Below are positions 8,620-16,350 of a stretch of 64,000 nt of DNA, piece after piece. The translations under genes and the position numbers were made by a program. Position 1 is the stretch's first letter, and every line of letters starts with the position of its first letter. Source of the DNA: JAVJSD01 sp040219575 (GTDB lineage Bacteria > Planctomycetota > Planctomycetia > Pirellulales > Pirellulaceae); NCBI GenBank assembly GCA_040219575.1, contig JAVJSD010000044.1, positions 1 through 64,000 on the forward strand, in the 5' to 3' direction. A model generated the notes under the pieces. It did no database searches, was not told the origin of the DNA, and worked only from the letters and a program-made list of their open reading frames with translations.

Positions 8620-8655
8620 GATCTTCCGTAGCGGAAATCGCCAGGGTTCCGTGAA
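8620..8655. repeat. GTAGCGGAA hairpin, short copy
   Basis: The sequence CGTAGCGGAAATCGCCAGGG followed by TTCCGTGAAC is a short relative of the hairpin core seen in the type-B elements. It abuts the type-A element that follows. Confidence 0.5.
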
Positions 8656-8786
8656 CTAGTGCATTGTGACGGCTTGATCTTCGAGTAGCTGAACTCGTGA
8701 GAGTTCAGCAGTTCGTGACGACTTCTGAGCTTCCAGAAGTCTCACGACTTCTGCTACCCCCATTCTTAGCTGTCACGCTGCACTAG
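8656..8786. repeat. Type-A MITE-like palindromic element, 131 bp
   Basis: The ends match as inverted repeats: CTAGTGCATTGTGAC at 8656-8670 and GTCACGCTGCACTAG at 8772-8786. The inside holds hairpin arms such as GAACTCGTGAGAGTTC and CCAGAAGTCTCACGACTTCTG. A near-identical copy is at 28426-28556. There is no coding capacity, so any movement would need a transposase supplied from elsewhere. Confidence 0.8.
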
Positions 8787-8842
8787 CCGTGTTTCGGAAG
8801 TCTGGCGACTTCCGCTACAGGCTTTCAGGCAGAGTCGGGCTA
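8787..8842. repeat. Right half of a type-B element
   Basis: CGGAAGTCTGGCGACTTCCG is followed by CTACAGGCTTTCAGGCAGAG and ends GTCGGGCTA. This is the same order as the right half of the 4729-4864 element. The terminal CTA is the complement of the TAG stop of the following minus-strand gene. Confidence 0.55.
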
Positions 8843-9472
8843 CGGAAAATACCAGCGCTGATCCCAGTTCGACTGCGCGAGAACCTGACGCAGGACGACG
8901 CCCGCCGCCAACCCCAAAACCACGGGAACCAGCAAGACGACGCTGGTGGCGCCGCCCGCGATCAGCCCCAGCAGCGAGCCCGTGGCCAGCGCCCCCAGCA
9001 GCATGCACGCGAGGACCACGAACAGCATCACATACAGACGCAGCCGCAACGGGGCGCCGTATCCCAACAGGGAGCCGACAATCAACGTGGCCGCCGCGAT
9101 CGTCGGCGTGACCAGTTCCCTGGTCTGCGTCAGCAGGCCGAAGCCGAGCATGCCGCACGCGACCGACAGGCAGAAGCCCGGGAACCAGAACTTCCAGCGG
9201 AGCAGCGCCCTGCGGCGGAGATAGCTCCGGGGGCGGCGGGGGTCGAACTCCAGGTTGCACTTCCAGCAGTGCCAGGGACCAGTGCTGAAGAACGAAAGCG
9301 GCTCCTGGCAGCGCCGGCAGTACAGGATCTCCCCGACCTCGGGCAACTCGACTCGATCTTCCTCCTGCTTCGAGGTCGGTTCCGTCGATACGGAGTTCTC
9401 AGTCGTCGAGGACGTATCGGCGCGGGTTTCCTCGGGAGAATCGGAGGCGGCTTGTTCGACCCGCGGTTGCAT
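8840..9472 (-). CDS. Zinc-ribbon multi-span membrane protein
   Basis: This 210-residue protein of unknown function starts with an acidic Ser/Thr-rich tail of about 45 residues. Next is a zinc ribbon YCRRCQEPLSF ... HCWKCNLEF (two CxxC knuckles), a basic stretch, and then about four hydrophobic helices (FPGFCLSVACGMLGFGLL, IAAATLIVGSLLGYG, VMLFVVLACMLLGAL, VVLLVPVVLGLAAGVVL). The ATG at 9472 is chosen because a longer frame would overlap the flavoprotein gene that ends 17 bases upstream; the two genes are likely co-transcribed. The TAG stop coincides with the edge of a repeat. Confidence 0.75.
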   Translation of the reverse strand: MQPRVEQAASDSPEETRADTSSTTENSVSTEPTSKQEEDRVELPEVGEILYCRRCQEPLSFFSTGPWHCWKCNLEFDPRRPRSYLRRRALLRWKFWFPGFCLSVACGMLGFGLLTQTRELVTPTIAAATLIVGSLLGYGAPLRLRLYVMLFVVLACMLLGALATGSLLGLIAGGATSVVLLVPVVLGLAAGVVLRQVLAQSNWDQRWYFP

Positions 9473-9488
9473 GGATTGCCGCTGTTTA

Positions 9489-10751
9489 CTAGGCGCACGA
9501 TCCCGCCAGCCAGCCCGTGCTGAAGGCGGCTTGAAAATTATACCCGCCGATGGGACCGTCGAGATCGAGAATCTCGCCGGCAAGGTACAGGCCCGGGCAA
9601 ACTCGGCTCTCCATCGTCCTGGAATCGACCTCGCCCAGCGCGACGCCGCCGGCGGTGACTTCCGCTTTTTTGAATCCCCGCGCGCCGCTGATGTGAATCG
9701 GCTGTTGCTTGAGGGCGCCGACGACCCGCCGCCAGACGTCCTTGGAAGCCTCTGCGGCGCGCAGGTCGAGCGGAACTTGCGCCTGCGCGAGCAGCGCTTC
9801 GGCCAGTCGCCGCGGCGCCCAGGCGGCCAGCAGGGCGACGACCTGTTTCTTGCCGTCGTCCGCCGCGAACCGTTTGAACTCGTCGAGCAGTTGCTCCGCG
9901 CTCTTTGCCGGCAGAAAGTCGCAGACTAACAGCAAGCGGTGCGGCTGTGCGTGGCCGGTGACGGCGCGACTCACATCGAGCACCGCCGGGCCGGAAAGTC
10001 CGAAGTGCGTAAACAGGAACGAGCCTCTTTGTCGGGCCAGCCAATCCTCCTTCTTTTTCTTGGTTTGGTTCGACGCGGAGGATGGATCCGGATCGACCAC
10101 GCGCACGTCGACGTCTTCGATGGTCACGCCGGTCAATTCGCGGACCCACTCGTCGTTGGTGGTGATCGGCGTGAGCGCCGGCCGCGGCGGCACGATTGTG
10201 TGTCCGAGCGCCTCGCACCAGGCGTAGCCGTCGCCGGTCGTGCCGCTGCCGGGATACGACTTCCCGCCCGTGGTGACGATGACGTGCGCGGCGGTCAACG
10301 TGCGGCGGCTGGTGACGAGTCGAAAGCCGTCGGCGATCGACGTCAGTTCGGTCAGCGGCTCTTCGAGCGCGAGTTCGCACTCCGTGCGACGCAGGCGAGA
10401 AAGCAAGGCGGCGAGGACATCCGCGGCGCGGTTGCTTTGCGGAAAGACCTTGCCGGTCGATTCGATCTTCGTCGCTACGCCTTCGGCCTCGAAGAAGGCG
10501 ACCACGTCGGACGGACCGAGCGTCGCCAAGGGAGAGTGCAGGAACCTGCCCGGTTTGCCATAGGCACTCACAATGCCGCGGACGTCGGTGTTGTGCGTAA
10601 GATTGCAGCGCGTGCCGCCGCTCATCAGAATCTTCACGCCCGGGCGGCGGTTTTTCTCAAGCAGCAGGGTGCGTCGGCCGCGCTCCGCCGCTCGAATCGC
10701 GGCGAACAAGCCGGCCGCCCCCGCGCCGATCACCACGACGTCGTAATCCAT
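9489..10751 (-). CDS. HI0933-family NAD(P)/FAD-dependent oxidoreductase
   Basis: This 420-residue flavoprotein belongs to the HI0933/YhiN (BaiN-like) family. The N-terminal FAD-binding Rossmann motif is VVVIGAGAAGLFAAIRAAERG (about 4-24), followed by the family signature GVKILMSGGTRCNLTH. The C-terminal LYLAGEILDLDGPIGGYNFQ closes the FAD site. The physiological substrate is not established for most members. The start MDYDVVVIG at 10751 is the standard one; upstream sequence is a repeat. Confidence 0.9.
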   Translation of the reverse strand: MDYDVVVIGAGAAGLFAAIRAAERGRRTLLLEKNRRPGVKILMSGGTRCNLTHNTDVRGIVSAYGKPGRFLHSPLATLGPSDVVAFFEAEGVATKIESTGKVFPQSNRAADVLAALLSRLRRTECELALEEPLTELTSIADGFRLVTSRRTLTAAHVIVTTGGKSYPGSGTTGDGYAWCEALGHTIVPPRPALTPITTNDEWVRELTGVTIEDVDVRVVDPDPSSASNQTKKKKEDWLARQRGSFLFTHFGLSGPAVLDVSRAVTGHAQPHRLLLVCDFLPAKSAEQLLDEFKRFAADDGKKQVVALLAAWAPRRLAEALLAQAQVPLDLRAAEASKDVWRRVVGALKQQPIHISGARGFKKAEVTAGGVALGEVDSRTMESRVCPGLYLAGEILDLDGPIGGYNFQAAFSTGWLAGSCA

Positions 10752-10786
10752 GAGCGACAGGCCAAGTATCCGCGTTGAGACAAAAG

Positions 10787-10885
10787 TACGACGGACGTCC
10801 TCGTCCGTCGAGCACACCGAGGCGAATGTCCGCGACGGACAAGGATGTCGGCAAGGATGTCGACAGGGATGTCCGTCGCACAGGC
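10787..10885. repeat. Two GACGGAC/GTCCGTC palindromes in tandem
   Basis: The first copy (10787-10810) begins TACGACGGACGTCC and ends TCGTCCGTCG. The second (about 10828-10880) has CGACGGACAAGGATGTCGG, two more AGGATGTC-like words, then GATGTCCGTCGC. The first copy is identical over 24 bases to 15235-15258, which lies inside a coding sequence. Confidence 0.75.
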
Positions 10886-10887
10886 GG

Positions 10888-11559
10888 TCACGTTTTGGGC
10901 AGCAGGGCCAGAACGCTTTCGGAGGGCCGCGCGATCACGTGCGCGGCGATCAGCTTGCCGAGCCCTTCGACTTTCGTCTTGCCGGTCTCAATGGCGGCCT
11001 TGACCGCCGCCACGTCGCCCTTGATCACCACGGTGACAAACCCGCCGCCGAGTTTCTCCTTGCCCACGACTTCGACGTTCGCCGCCTTGCAGGCGCTGTC
11101 AATCGCCTCGAACACCGCCGTGAAGCCCTGGGTTTCGATGAATCCCAACGCCTGAATCGCCGTATCGGCCACAAGCAACTCCTCTTCGCTGCTCGTCCGC
11201 CTGTCGACCTTAATCGGCAAATGGACGACGTCTTGCTGGATCAGGGGATTGTATTCCGCGCGACTCTCGATCGCCGGCCAGGCCCGCGCGTCCGGGCGAG
11301 GGATGACGGCGACGATGGGCTGACCGCCCATGGCCGCCGCGATGTCGCGGCCCGCTTCCACGGCCTCGTGGACCGAATCCGTCGAACCGACGATCTTGAT
11401 GCACACGCCCAGGAAGTCGTTGAGCTCCGACTGCACGACGCGGATCGCCGCCGTCTTGTTCATGGCGTCGAGCGCGACCATCGCTGGCGTCCAGCCGGTC
11501 GTCTCCAGGATGCCCAAGGCGTCGTTCAAGTTCGATCTCGTCAAAAGTGCAAAAGCCAC
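10888..11559 (-). CDS. Tandem BMC-domain microcompartment shell protein (BMC-T type)
   Basis: This 223-residue protein contains two bacterial-microcompartment domains in tandem. Domain 1 is about residues 12-95 (ALGILETTGWTPAMVALDAM, then FLGVCIKIVGSTDSVHEAVEAG). Domain 2 is about 132-215 (ALGFIETQGFTAVFEAIDSA, then GGGFVTVVIKGDVAAVKAAI). Such BMC-T proteins form trimers that act as pseudohexameric tiles in polyhedral protein shells. Planctomycetes carry a microcompartment for fucose/rhamnose degradation, but none of its enzymes or pentameric vertex proteins is in this window. The start codon is GTG, with only a weak ribosome site. I am sure of the domains, not of the compartment it serves. 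Confidence 0.9.
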   Translation of the reverse strand: MAFALLTRSNLNDALGILETTGWTPAMVALDAMNKTAAIRVVQSELNDFLGVCIKIVGSTDSVHEAVEAGRDIAAAMGGQPIVAVIPRPDARAWPAIESRAEYNPLIQQDVVHLPIKVDRRTSSEEELLVADTAIQALGFIETQGFTAVFEAIDSACKAANVEVVGKEKLGGGFVTVVIKGDVAAVKAAIETGKTKVEGLGKLIAAHVIARPSESVLALLPKT

Positions 11560-11629
11560 GCAACCATTCTAGTCGCCGCCGCCCGCTTGAGGAGAGCCCA
11601 GCGTCGCCAAAAAGAACGCCAGCTAAGGA

Positions 11630-11686
11630 ACGAGAAACCGCTGGTAAGCGCTAATGGCACGCTAATGGAGTGTTGCGGTTTATGAG
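11630..11686. repeat. AACGCTAATGG-family repeat, partial
   Basis: AACCGCTGGTAAGCGCTAAT is followed by a second CGCTAATGG word and then TGCGGTTTATGAGCG. It is a shorter version of the hairpin at 21582-21662, which has the same AACCGCT ... ACGCTAATGG order. Confidence 0.55.
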
Positions 11687-11716
11687 CGATGCCCGGCCGC
11701 CGGGCGGCGACGACCG

Positions 11717-12685
11717 TCAGATCTGATAGTTCGCCTCGGGAACCATGTCGTCGGGCAGTCCGCCGCGAATCCGCAGGCTTGGCTTTTCCATCGTGACGGT
11801 CGTGTGGGCGTCGACGCCGTGGGTGAGCCACACGCTCGAGCCGATCACCGAGTCGTGCCCGATGACCGTCTTGCCGCCGAGAATCGTGGCGTTGGCGTAG
11901 ACCACCACGCGGTCTTCGATGGTGGGGTGGCGCTTCATGTCGCGCAGCAGGTTGCCGTGGGCGTCGGTCGGGAAGCTCAGCGCGCCGAGCGTCACGCCCT
12001 GATACAGCTTCACATGGTCGCCGATATGGCACGTCTCGCCGACCACCACGCCCGTGCCGTGGTCGATGAAGAAGTGATGCCCGATCTTCGCGCCGGGATG
12101 AATGTCGATGCCGGTCTGCTTGTGCGACCACTCGGCCATCATCCGCGGAATGAACGGCACTTTCATCGAGTACAACTCGTGGGCCAGGCGGTGCACGGTC
12201 ACCGCCTCCAGCCCGGGGTAGCAGAAGATAACCTCGTCGAGACTCTTGCAGGCCGGGTCGCCGTCGTAGGCGGCCTGCACGTCGGTGGCCAGGATCTTCC
12301 GCAGTTCCGGGATCCGCTCCAGGAACTCGATCGCCATGGCCTGCCCCTTGGCTTCATAGTCGACCTTGTCGTCGCACGGATCGACGCGCTTGATCACGCG
12401 GTCTTCGTGCAGCAGAGCTCGGGCGATCTGCGTCGTGAGCTTGTCGTGCAAGCTGTCGATCAGGTCGCCGACGTGGTAGGTCACATTGCCGATGTGCAGG
12501 CCTTCGCGGCGGCGGTATCCCGGGTAGATGACTTCTTTCAGATCTTCGAGCACCGAGATCACGATGTCGTAATTCGGCAGCGGGCAATGGCCGAGATGGT
12601 TGATCGTCCCGACTTCGGTGTAGGTTTCGACGATGCGGTCGGTCAATTCGGGAAGTTGCTCTTTGAGCCGAAAGTCGGAAGCCAT
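11717..12685 (-). CDS. cysE: Serine O-acetyltransferase
   Basis: This 322-residue enzyme makes O-acetylserine from serine and acetyl-CoA, the first committed step of cysteine synthesis. The C-terminal half is the left-handed beta-helix of the hexapeptide transferases, with PGAKIGHHFFIDHGTGVVVG, CHIGDHVKLYQGVTLGA and HPTIEDRVVVYANATILGG. The N-terminal alpha-helical domain (about 1-190) is long, as in the EpsC-type branch. The C-terminus ends EANYQI, and the usual feedback site for cysteine may be conserved. A GGAG site precedes the ATG. No cysteine synthase gene lies nearby. Confidence 0.93.
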   Translation of the reverse strand: MASDFRLKEQLPELTDRIVETYTEVGTINHLGHCPLPNYDIVISVLEDLKEVIYPGYRRREGLHIGNVTYHVGDLIDSLHDKLTTQIARALLHEDRVIKRVDPCDDKVDYEAKGQAMAIEFLERIPELRKILATDVQAAYDGDPACKSLDEVIFCYPGLEAVTVHRLAHELYSMKVPFIPRMMAEWSHKQTGIDIHPGAKIGHHFFIDHGTGVVVGETCHIGDHVKLYQGVTLGALSFPTDAHGNLLRDMKRHPTIEDRVVVYANATILGGKTVIGHDSVIGSSVWLTHGVDAHTTVTMEKPSLRIRGGLPDDMVPEANYQI

Positions 12686-13096
12686 GAGGCAGCTCCTTGC
12701 GCAGACATTCGCGGCAACGGGGCCGGCGGTGAGTTGGGTGGGAAAAGGTCGGCCGATCAGGCCGGAGACGCAATCCAGGCGAGTTGTCCGGTTAACAAAC
12801 CGGACAGGTACAGAGGCAGGCGGTGAGAAGAGGGGTGTGCCGCATGGAAGCGTCTGGCTGCTGTTGCGAAGGTCGTTTGAATCGCCGTTGATTTGGGTAT
12901 CGTAGGCCGCACCAACGGCAAAATCAACCTATCTGGAATGTTCTTCGGACCGGCCCCGCGCGGGAGTTTAGCCGATTTCCACCGCGGCGCGCGGAACGAC
13001 GCCATGCCGCCTGGCTCCAGGTTGTCGCTAGGAATTCGCGTAGCAGAAGTCGTGAGACTTCTGGAAGTTCCTTCGTTGCACCGAATTCTCCAACTC
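12686..13096. other. Intergenic stretch: palindrome upstream of cysE and a hairpin repeat
   Basis: I see no gene here. A perfect 9-bp inverted repeat, TGTCCGGTT / AACCGGACA (12785-12806, 4-base loop), lies about 100 bases upstream of cysE and could be an operator or leader hairpin. Positions 13028-13065 hold the GTAGCAGAAGTCGTGAGACT / TCTGGAAGTTC repeat seen also near 44430 and 50115. Confidence 0.5.
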
Positions 13097-15955
13097 TCAC
13101 GCGTTCTCATGCGTTCGGTGGAGCCGGCGACGCCAGAAAACCAGCAGAGCGCCCACCGCGAGACTCGTCCAGGCGACGACGCTCAGCAGGGCCCCGAGAT
13201 AGAACGACCGCGGCCGATAGACGAACGCCACGCGATGCCGCCCGGAGGGGACCAGCACGCCCCGGAGGATGCGATCGGTCCGCAGAATCTCGGCGGCGCG
13301 AGGCGCCTGGGACTCGGCCTGAATCTCCGCCTGCCAACCCGGATAGTAAAGGTCGTTGAGGACGAGCAACGCCTCCTGCTGGGCGACGACCTCGATCTCC
13401 ACTCGCTGCGGTTCGTCCACGACAACGCGGCAGACGTCCGACGTCTCATCGTCCACACTCGCTGGCCGCAATCGGCGCAGCGCGAGGAGGGCCGGTGAGT
13501 TGTCGCCGGCGCCTCGCTCCGGCTCCACCACCGCCGAATGCCGCAGGTCGCGCAGCGTGAGGTCGGGGAAGAACACGTCGCGCGTACGACGACCGACCAC
13601 CGCCGGTTCGCTGCTGGTGAGCGGAGCCATCACCTCCACGTCACGCACCAGCCAGGCGCGGAGAAACGCCCCGGGGCAAGCCAGCAGGTCCGCGTCGACG
13701 ACCGTCTCGTCGTTCGCGTCGGGCGCGATGAACTCGCTCCGTGGAAAACGCGTTCCGCGGGGCGCAATGATCCAACGGGTCGACAACGCCTCCAACACCG
13801 CGCCGTGGGGTTCAAGGATCTCGTCGTCGCGCCGCTCGCCATACTGTCGGGCGATGTTCAGCACCGCCAGGTAGTCGTGGTTGACCATCGTTCCCTGCGC
13901 CTCCAGCATCCGCCATCGACCTCGCGACGGGTATTTCGGCAGCATCGTATTGCGATCCCAGGCGACGCCCTCATCGGCGCGATCGGGCGACGGGCGACGC
14001 CCCCACTCCCTGGGAACCCAGCGATCCGGCAGCGCGCGATGCACGCGGTACGAACTGCGGTCGGACGTGTCGAGAGCGGCGATCCGCTGCTCCATCCGCG
14101 ACGGCGCACGCCACAACTCTCTGGGAGCGCTCAACACCAGCCAGCCATGCGCGACGCCCAGATCGATCGCGACCAGCACCAGCAAGGCGGCCTGCCACAC
14201 TTCCGACCGGCGACGGCGACTGGCCAGCAGAATCAGCCACGACGCCCCGGAGACCAGCGCCGTCTGCAGGAAGGCTAGCAGCACGACGCCCCAGGCCCCC
14301 GGCGCATCGAGTGGTCCGAACAGATCGTCGGTCGGCGCCGACTCGAACTGTGCGAGAATCCACGGACGCGCGATGATCGCGACCGCCGCCAGCAACAAGC
14401 TCACGCCGCAGATCGCGATCAGCAACCAACGGATCGCGCGGGCGGCGTCTCTTCGCGCGCCGCCGAACGTACGGTCCCAACCTCGGGCGGCCAACAGACT
14501 CAGCGCCAGCGTGGCCAGCACCAGCAACTTCGCCGGATAGCGGAAGTAGGCGTAGCCGGGCAGCAGCGTGGTCATCCACCAGTACAAACCGCCCACGGGC
14601 ATTCCGATCAACGGCTCATCGGGCGAGGCGCCGAAAACTCCGCAACGGATTTCGTGAATCAACCATCCGACTCCGTACCAGCCGAGCGAGGCGGTGGCGA
14701 AGACCACCACCACCCACGAAAGCCAACGCACGCGCGTCGGACCGCGGCGGATTCGCCACGCCGTCAGCGCCAGCAGCAGCGGCGCCAGTCCCAGGTACAA
14801 CGAAGGCGTCCACACCCGACCTTCCGCGGGGATGAGCAACGCCCAACGGCGGTTGATCGGAAACGACGTGCCCGAGATGTTGGGCCAGAGCAGTTCCGCC
14901 GCTCGCCAGGGGGCGACGCTGAAGTCGTAGGCGTCGCGATGATGCGTGCCCGCAACGGGTTCGCCGAAGAGTCCGGCCGCTGCGTTGGGGAGTGTATCTT
15001 CGCGGACGGCCCCTCGTCGTGAGACATACTCCGCGGCCTCGTAGAGATTGCGCGGCTTTCCATACGCCGCCCGGGCACTGCGACGCGACCACTCGACAGC
15101 CGGCAGGATTTGCACGGCGGCCAGCACGAATCCCGTCAACGCGGCCAGCGCCAGCAGCGCGAAGCGATGCCGCCGTGATCGACGGCAGAACATTTTCACA
15201 TTGCGAAGAGATTCTGCCGCGACGCGTCCCTTTGTACGACGGACGTCCTCGTCCGTCGCTTCCCGGCGGTTGCTATCCATGACCGACGAGGACCTTTTCC
15301 GCACCTTGATTCTTCGCCGCCACAACATCACGGCGTAGAGCGTGGCGGCCAAACCGACATGATACGCAGCCTGGGGATCGCCGCCGAGCGTCATCAGCGC
15401 CAATACTCCCCCCAGGGCGACGGCGTGCCACGCGCTGCGGCGGGTGAGCATGGCGTCGGTCGCCCACAGCGCCAGGGGAAGCCACGCCGCGGAGACGAGG
15501 TACACGACATTGCAGTACTGAAACAGCACGTTTCCGCAGAAGGCGTACGACAACCCGCAAACGCCCGCCGCGAACGGACTGGCCCGCCAGCGCCGCGCCA
15601 GCAGGTAGGCGGTCAGCGCGGCAAGCGCCACGTGCGAGGTGATGTACAGCACGTAGCGTGTGGCGAAGTCCAACGGCAGCGCGAACCACAGCTTGCCTGG
15701 ATAGAGCACGCTCGACGTCGTGTCGGCCAGCACCGGCACGCCGCAATTCTCCTGCGGGTTCCACAGGGGAATGCTTCCCCCGCCCCATTCCGCCGCCGTC
15801 CACTGCAGCAGCGGGTAGTAATAGTGGGCGGCGTCGCGATACGCGAACATCTCGCCGCCGAACCACACCGGCGTGAACAGCCACAGCATCAGCCCGAGCG
15901 ACGTCGCAGTGAGACAGGCCGGCGCCAGCATTTTCTGGGCGGTGGTCGGCATCAT
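13097..15955 (-). CDS. Large YfhO-like multi-span membrane protein
   Basis: This protein of about 952 residues has more than ten hydrophobic helices. It begins with FTPVWFGGEMFAYRDAAHYY, and further on has SIPLWNPQENCGVPVLADTT. Such an opening resembles the luminal loop of YfhO/GT-C-type membrane proteins, which are thought to transfer sugars from lipid carriers. The C-terminal third (from about 600) is extracytoplasmic beta-rich sequence and ends with one more helix (GALLSVVAWTSLAVGALLVF). A charged loop at about residues 215-245 is encoded by an intergenic-type repeat (15225-15300). The start is uncertain: ATG at 15955 or 15952, or TTG at 15961. Function is inferred only from general architecture. 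Confidence 0.75.
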   Translation of the reverse strand: MMPTTAQKMLAPACLTATSLGLMLWLFTPVWFGGEMFAYRDAAHYYYPLLQWTAAEWGGGSIPLWNPQENCGVPVLADTTSSVLYPGKLWFALPLDFATRYVLYITSHVALAALTAYLLARRWRASPFAAGVCGLSYAFCGNVLFQYCNVVYLVSAAWLPLALWATDAMLTRRSAWHAVALGGVLALMTLGGDPQAAYHVGLAATLYAVMLWRRRIKVRKRSSSVMDSNRREATDEDVRRTKGRVAAESLRNVKMFCRRSRRHRFALLALAALTGFVLAAVQILPAVEWSRRSARAAYGKPRNLYEAAEYVSRRGAVREDTLPNAAAGLFGEPVAGTHHRDAYDFSVAPWRAAELLWPNISGTSFPINRRWALLIPAEGRVWTPSLYLGLAPLLLALTAWRIRRGPTRVRWLSWVVVVFATASLGWYGVGWLIHEIRCGVFGASPDEPLIGMPVGGLYWWMTTLLPGYAYFRYPAKLLVLATLALSLLAARGWDRTFGGARRDAARAIRWLLIAICGVSLLLAAVAIIARPWILAQFESAPTDDLFGPLDAPGAWGVVLLAFLQTALVSGASWLILLASRRRRSEVWQAALLVLVAIDLGVAHGWLVLSAPRELWRAPSRMEQRIAALDTSDRSSYRVHRALPDRWVPREWGRRPSPDRADEGVAWDRNTMLPKYPSRGRWRMLEAQGTMVNHDYLAVLNIARQYGERRDDEILEPHGAVLEALSTRWIIAPRGTRFPRSEFIAPDANDETVVDADLLACPGAFLRAWLVRDVEVMAPLTSSEPAVVGRRTRDVFFPDLTLRDLRHSAVVEPERGAGDNSPALLALRRLRPASVDDETSDVCRVVVDEPQRVEIEVVAQQEALLVLNDLYYPGWQAEIQAESQAPRAAEILRTDRILRGVLVPSGRHRVAFVYRPRSFYLGALLSVVAWTSLAVGALLVFWRRRLHRTHENA
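15225..15300. repeat. GACGGAC/GTCCGTC palindrome inside a coding sequence
   Basis: Positions 15235-15258 match the intergenic 24-base palindrome at 10787-10810 exactly (TACGACGGACGTCC ... GTCCGTCG). A second, weaker CCGACGAGGAC arm follows at about 15281. It is read in frame by the YfhO-like gene as a charged loop containing SNRREATDEDVRRTKG. Confidence 0.7.
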
Positions 15956-16350
15956 CTGCAAGACACGATCGGGGGCCGCGTTTTCAATTCATGGAGGGGA
16001 GTTGTCACACTTCAACGATAACTCCGCTTTCTGCAAGGGAGCCAGAGCAAAACGCAGGAAATGAGCGCGTGGCGGATCGACGCTCGCTTCCTCGTACCAC
16101 CGGCAGGGGAAGCATATTCCACACAATAGTTTCTGATTGCGTTTCCCGGCAACTTCCACGAATGCCGTCAAGATGGCCGCCGCCATTCCGAATACTGTCT
16201 AAGAAGGACTCGCGGGCAGTCAACCTTCGCGATGCGTCGTCGAACCGTTCGCCCTCGGGCGGACGTGGGGAAGTCTACGATCGCACGTCGCACTTATCGT
16301 GTTTCCTGTCTGTCGATCGCTCGAAGTGGTGATTCTCCTGGAGCCAGACC
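15956..16350. other. Intergenic stretch without recognised features
   Basis: This is the spacer between the divergent YfhO-like gene and the first SPFH gene. I see no gene, RNA or strong palindrome. Promoters for both directions are expected here, but I could not pick convincing -35/-10 pairs. Confidence 0.4.

Noticed and set aside
12757..13110. A 117-residue minus-strand frame upstream of cysE
   Set aside because: It includes a dispersed repeat, has no recognisable domain and no ribosome site, and overlaps the end of the YfhO-like gene.
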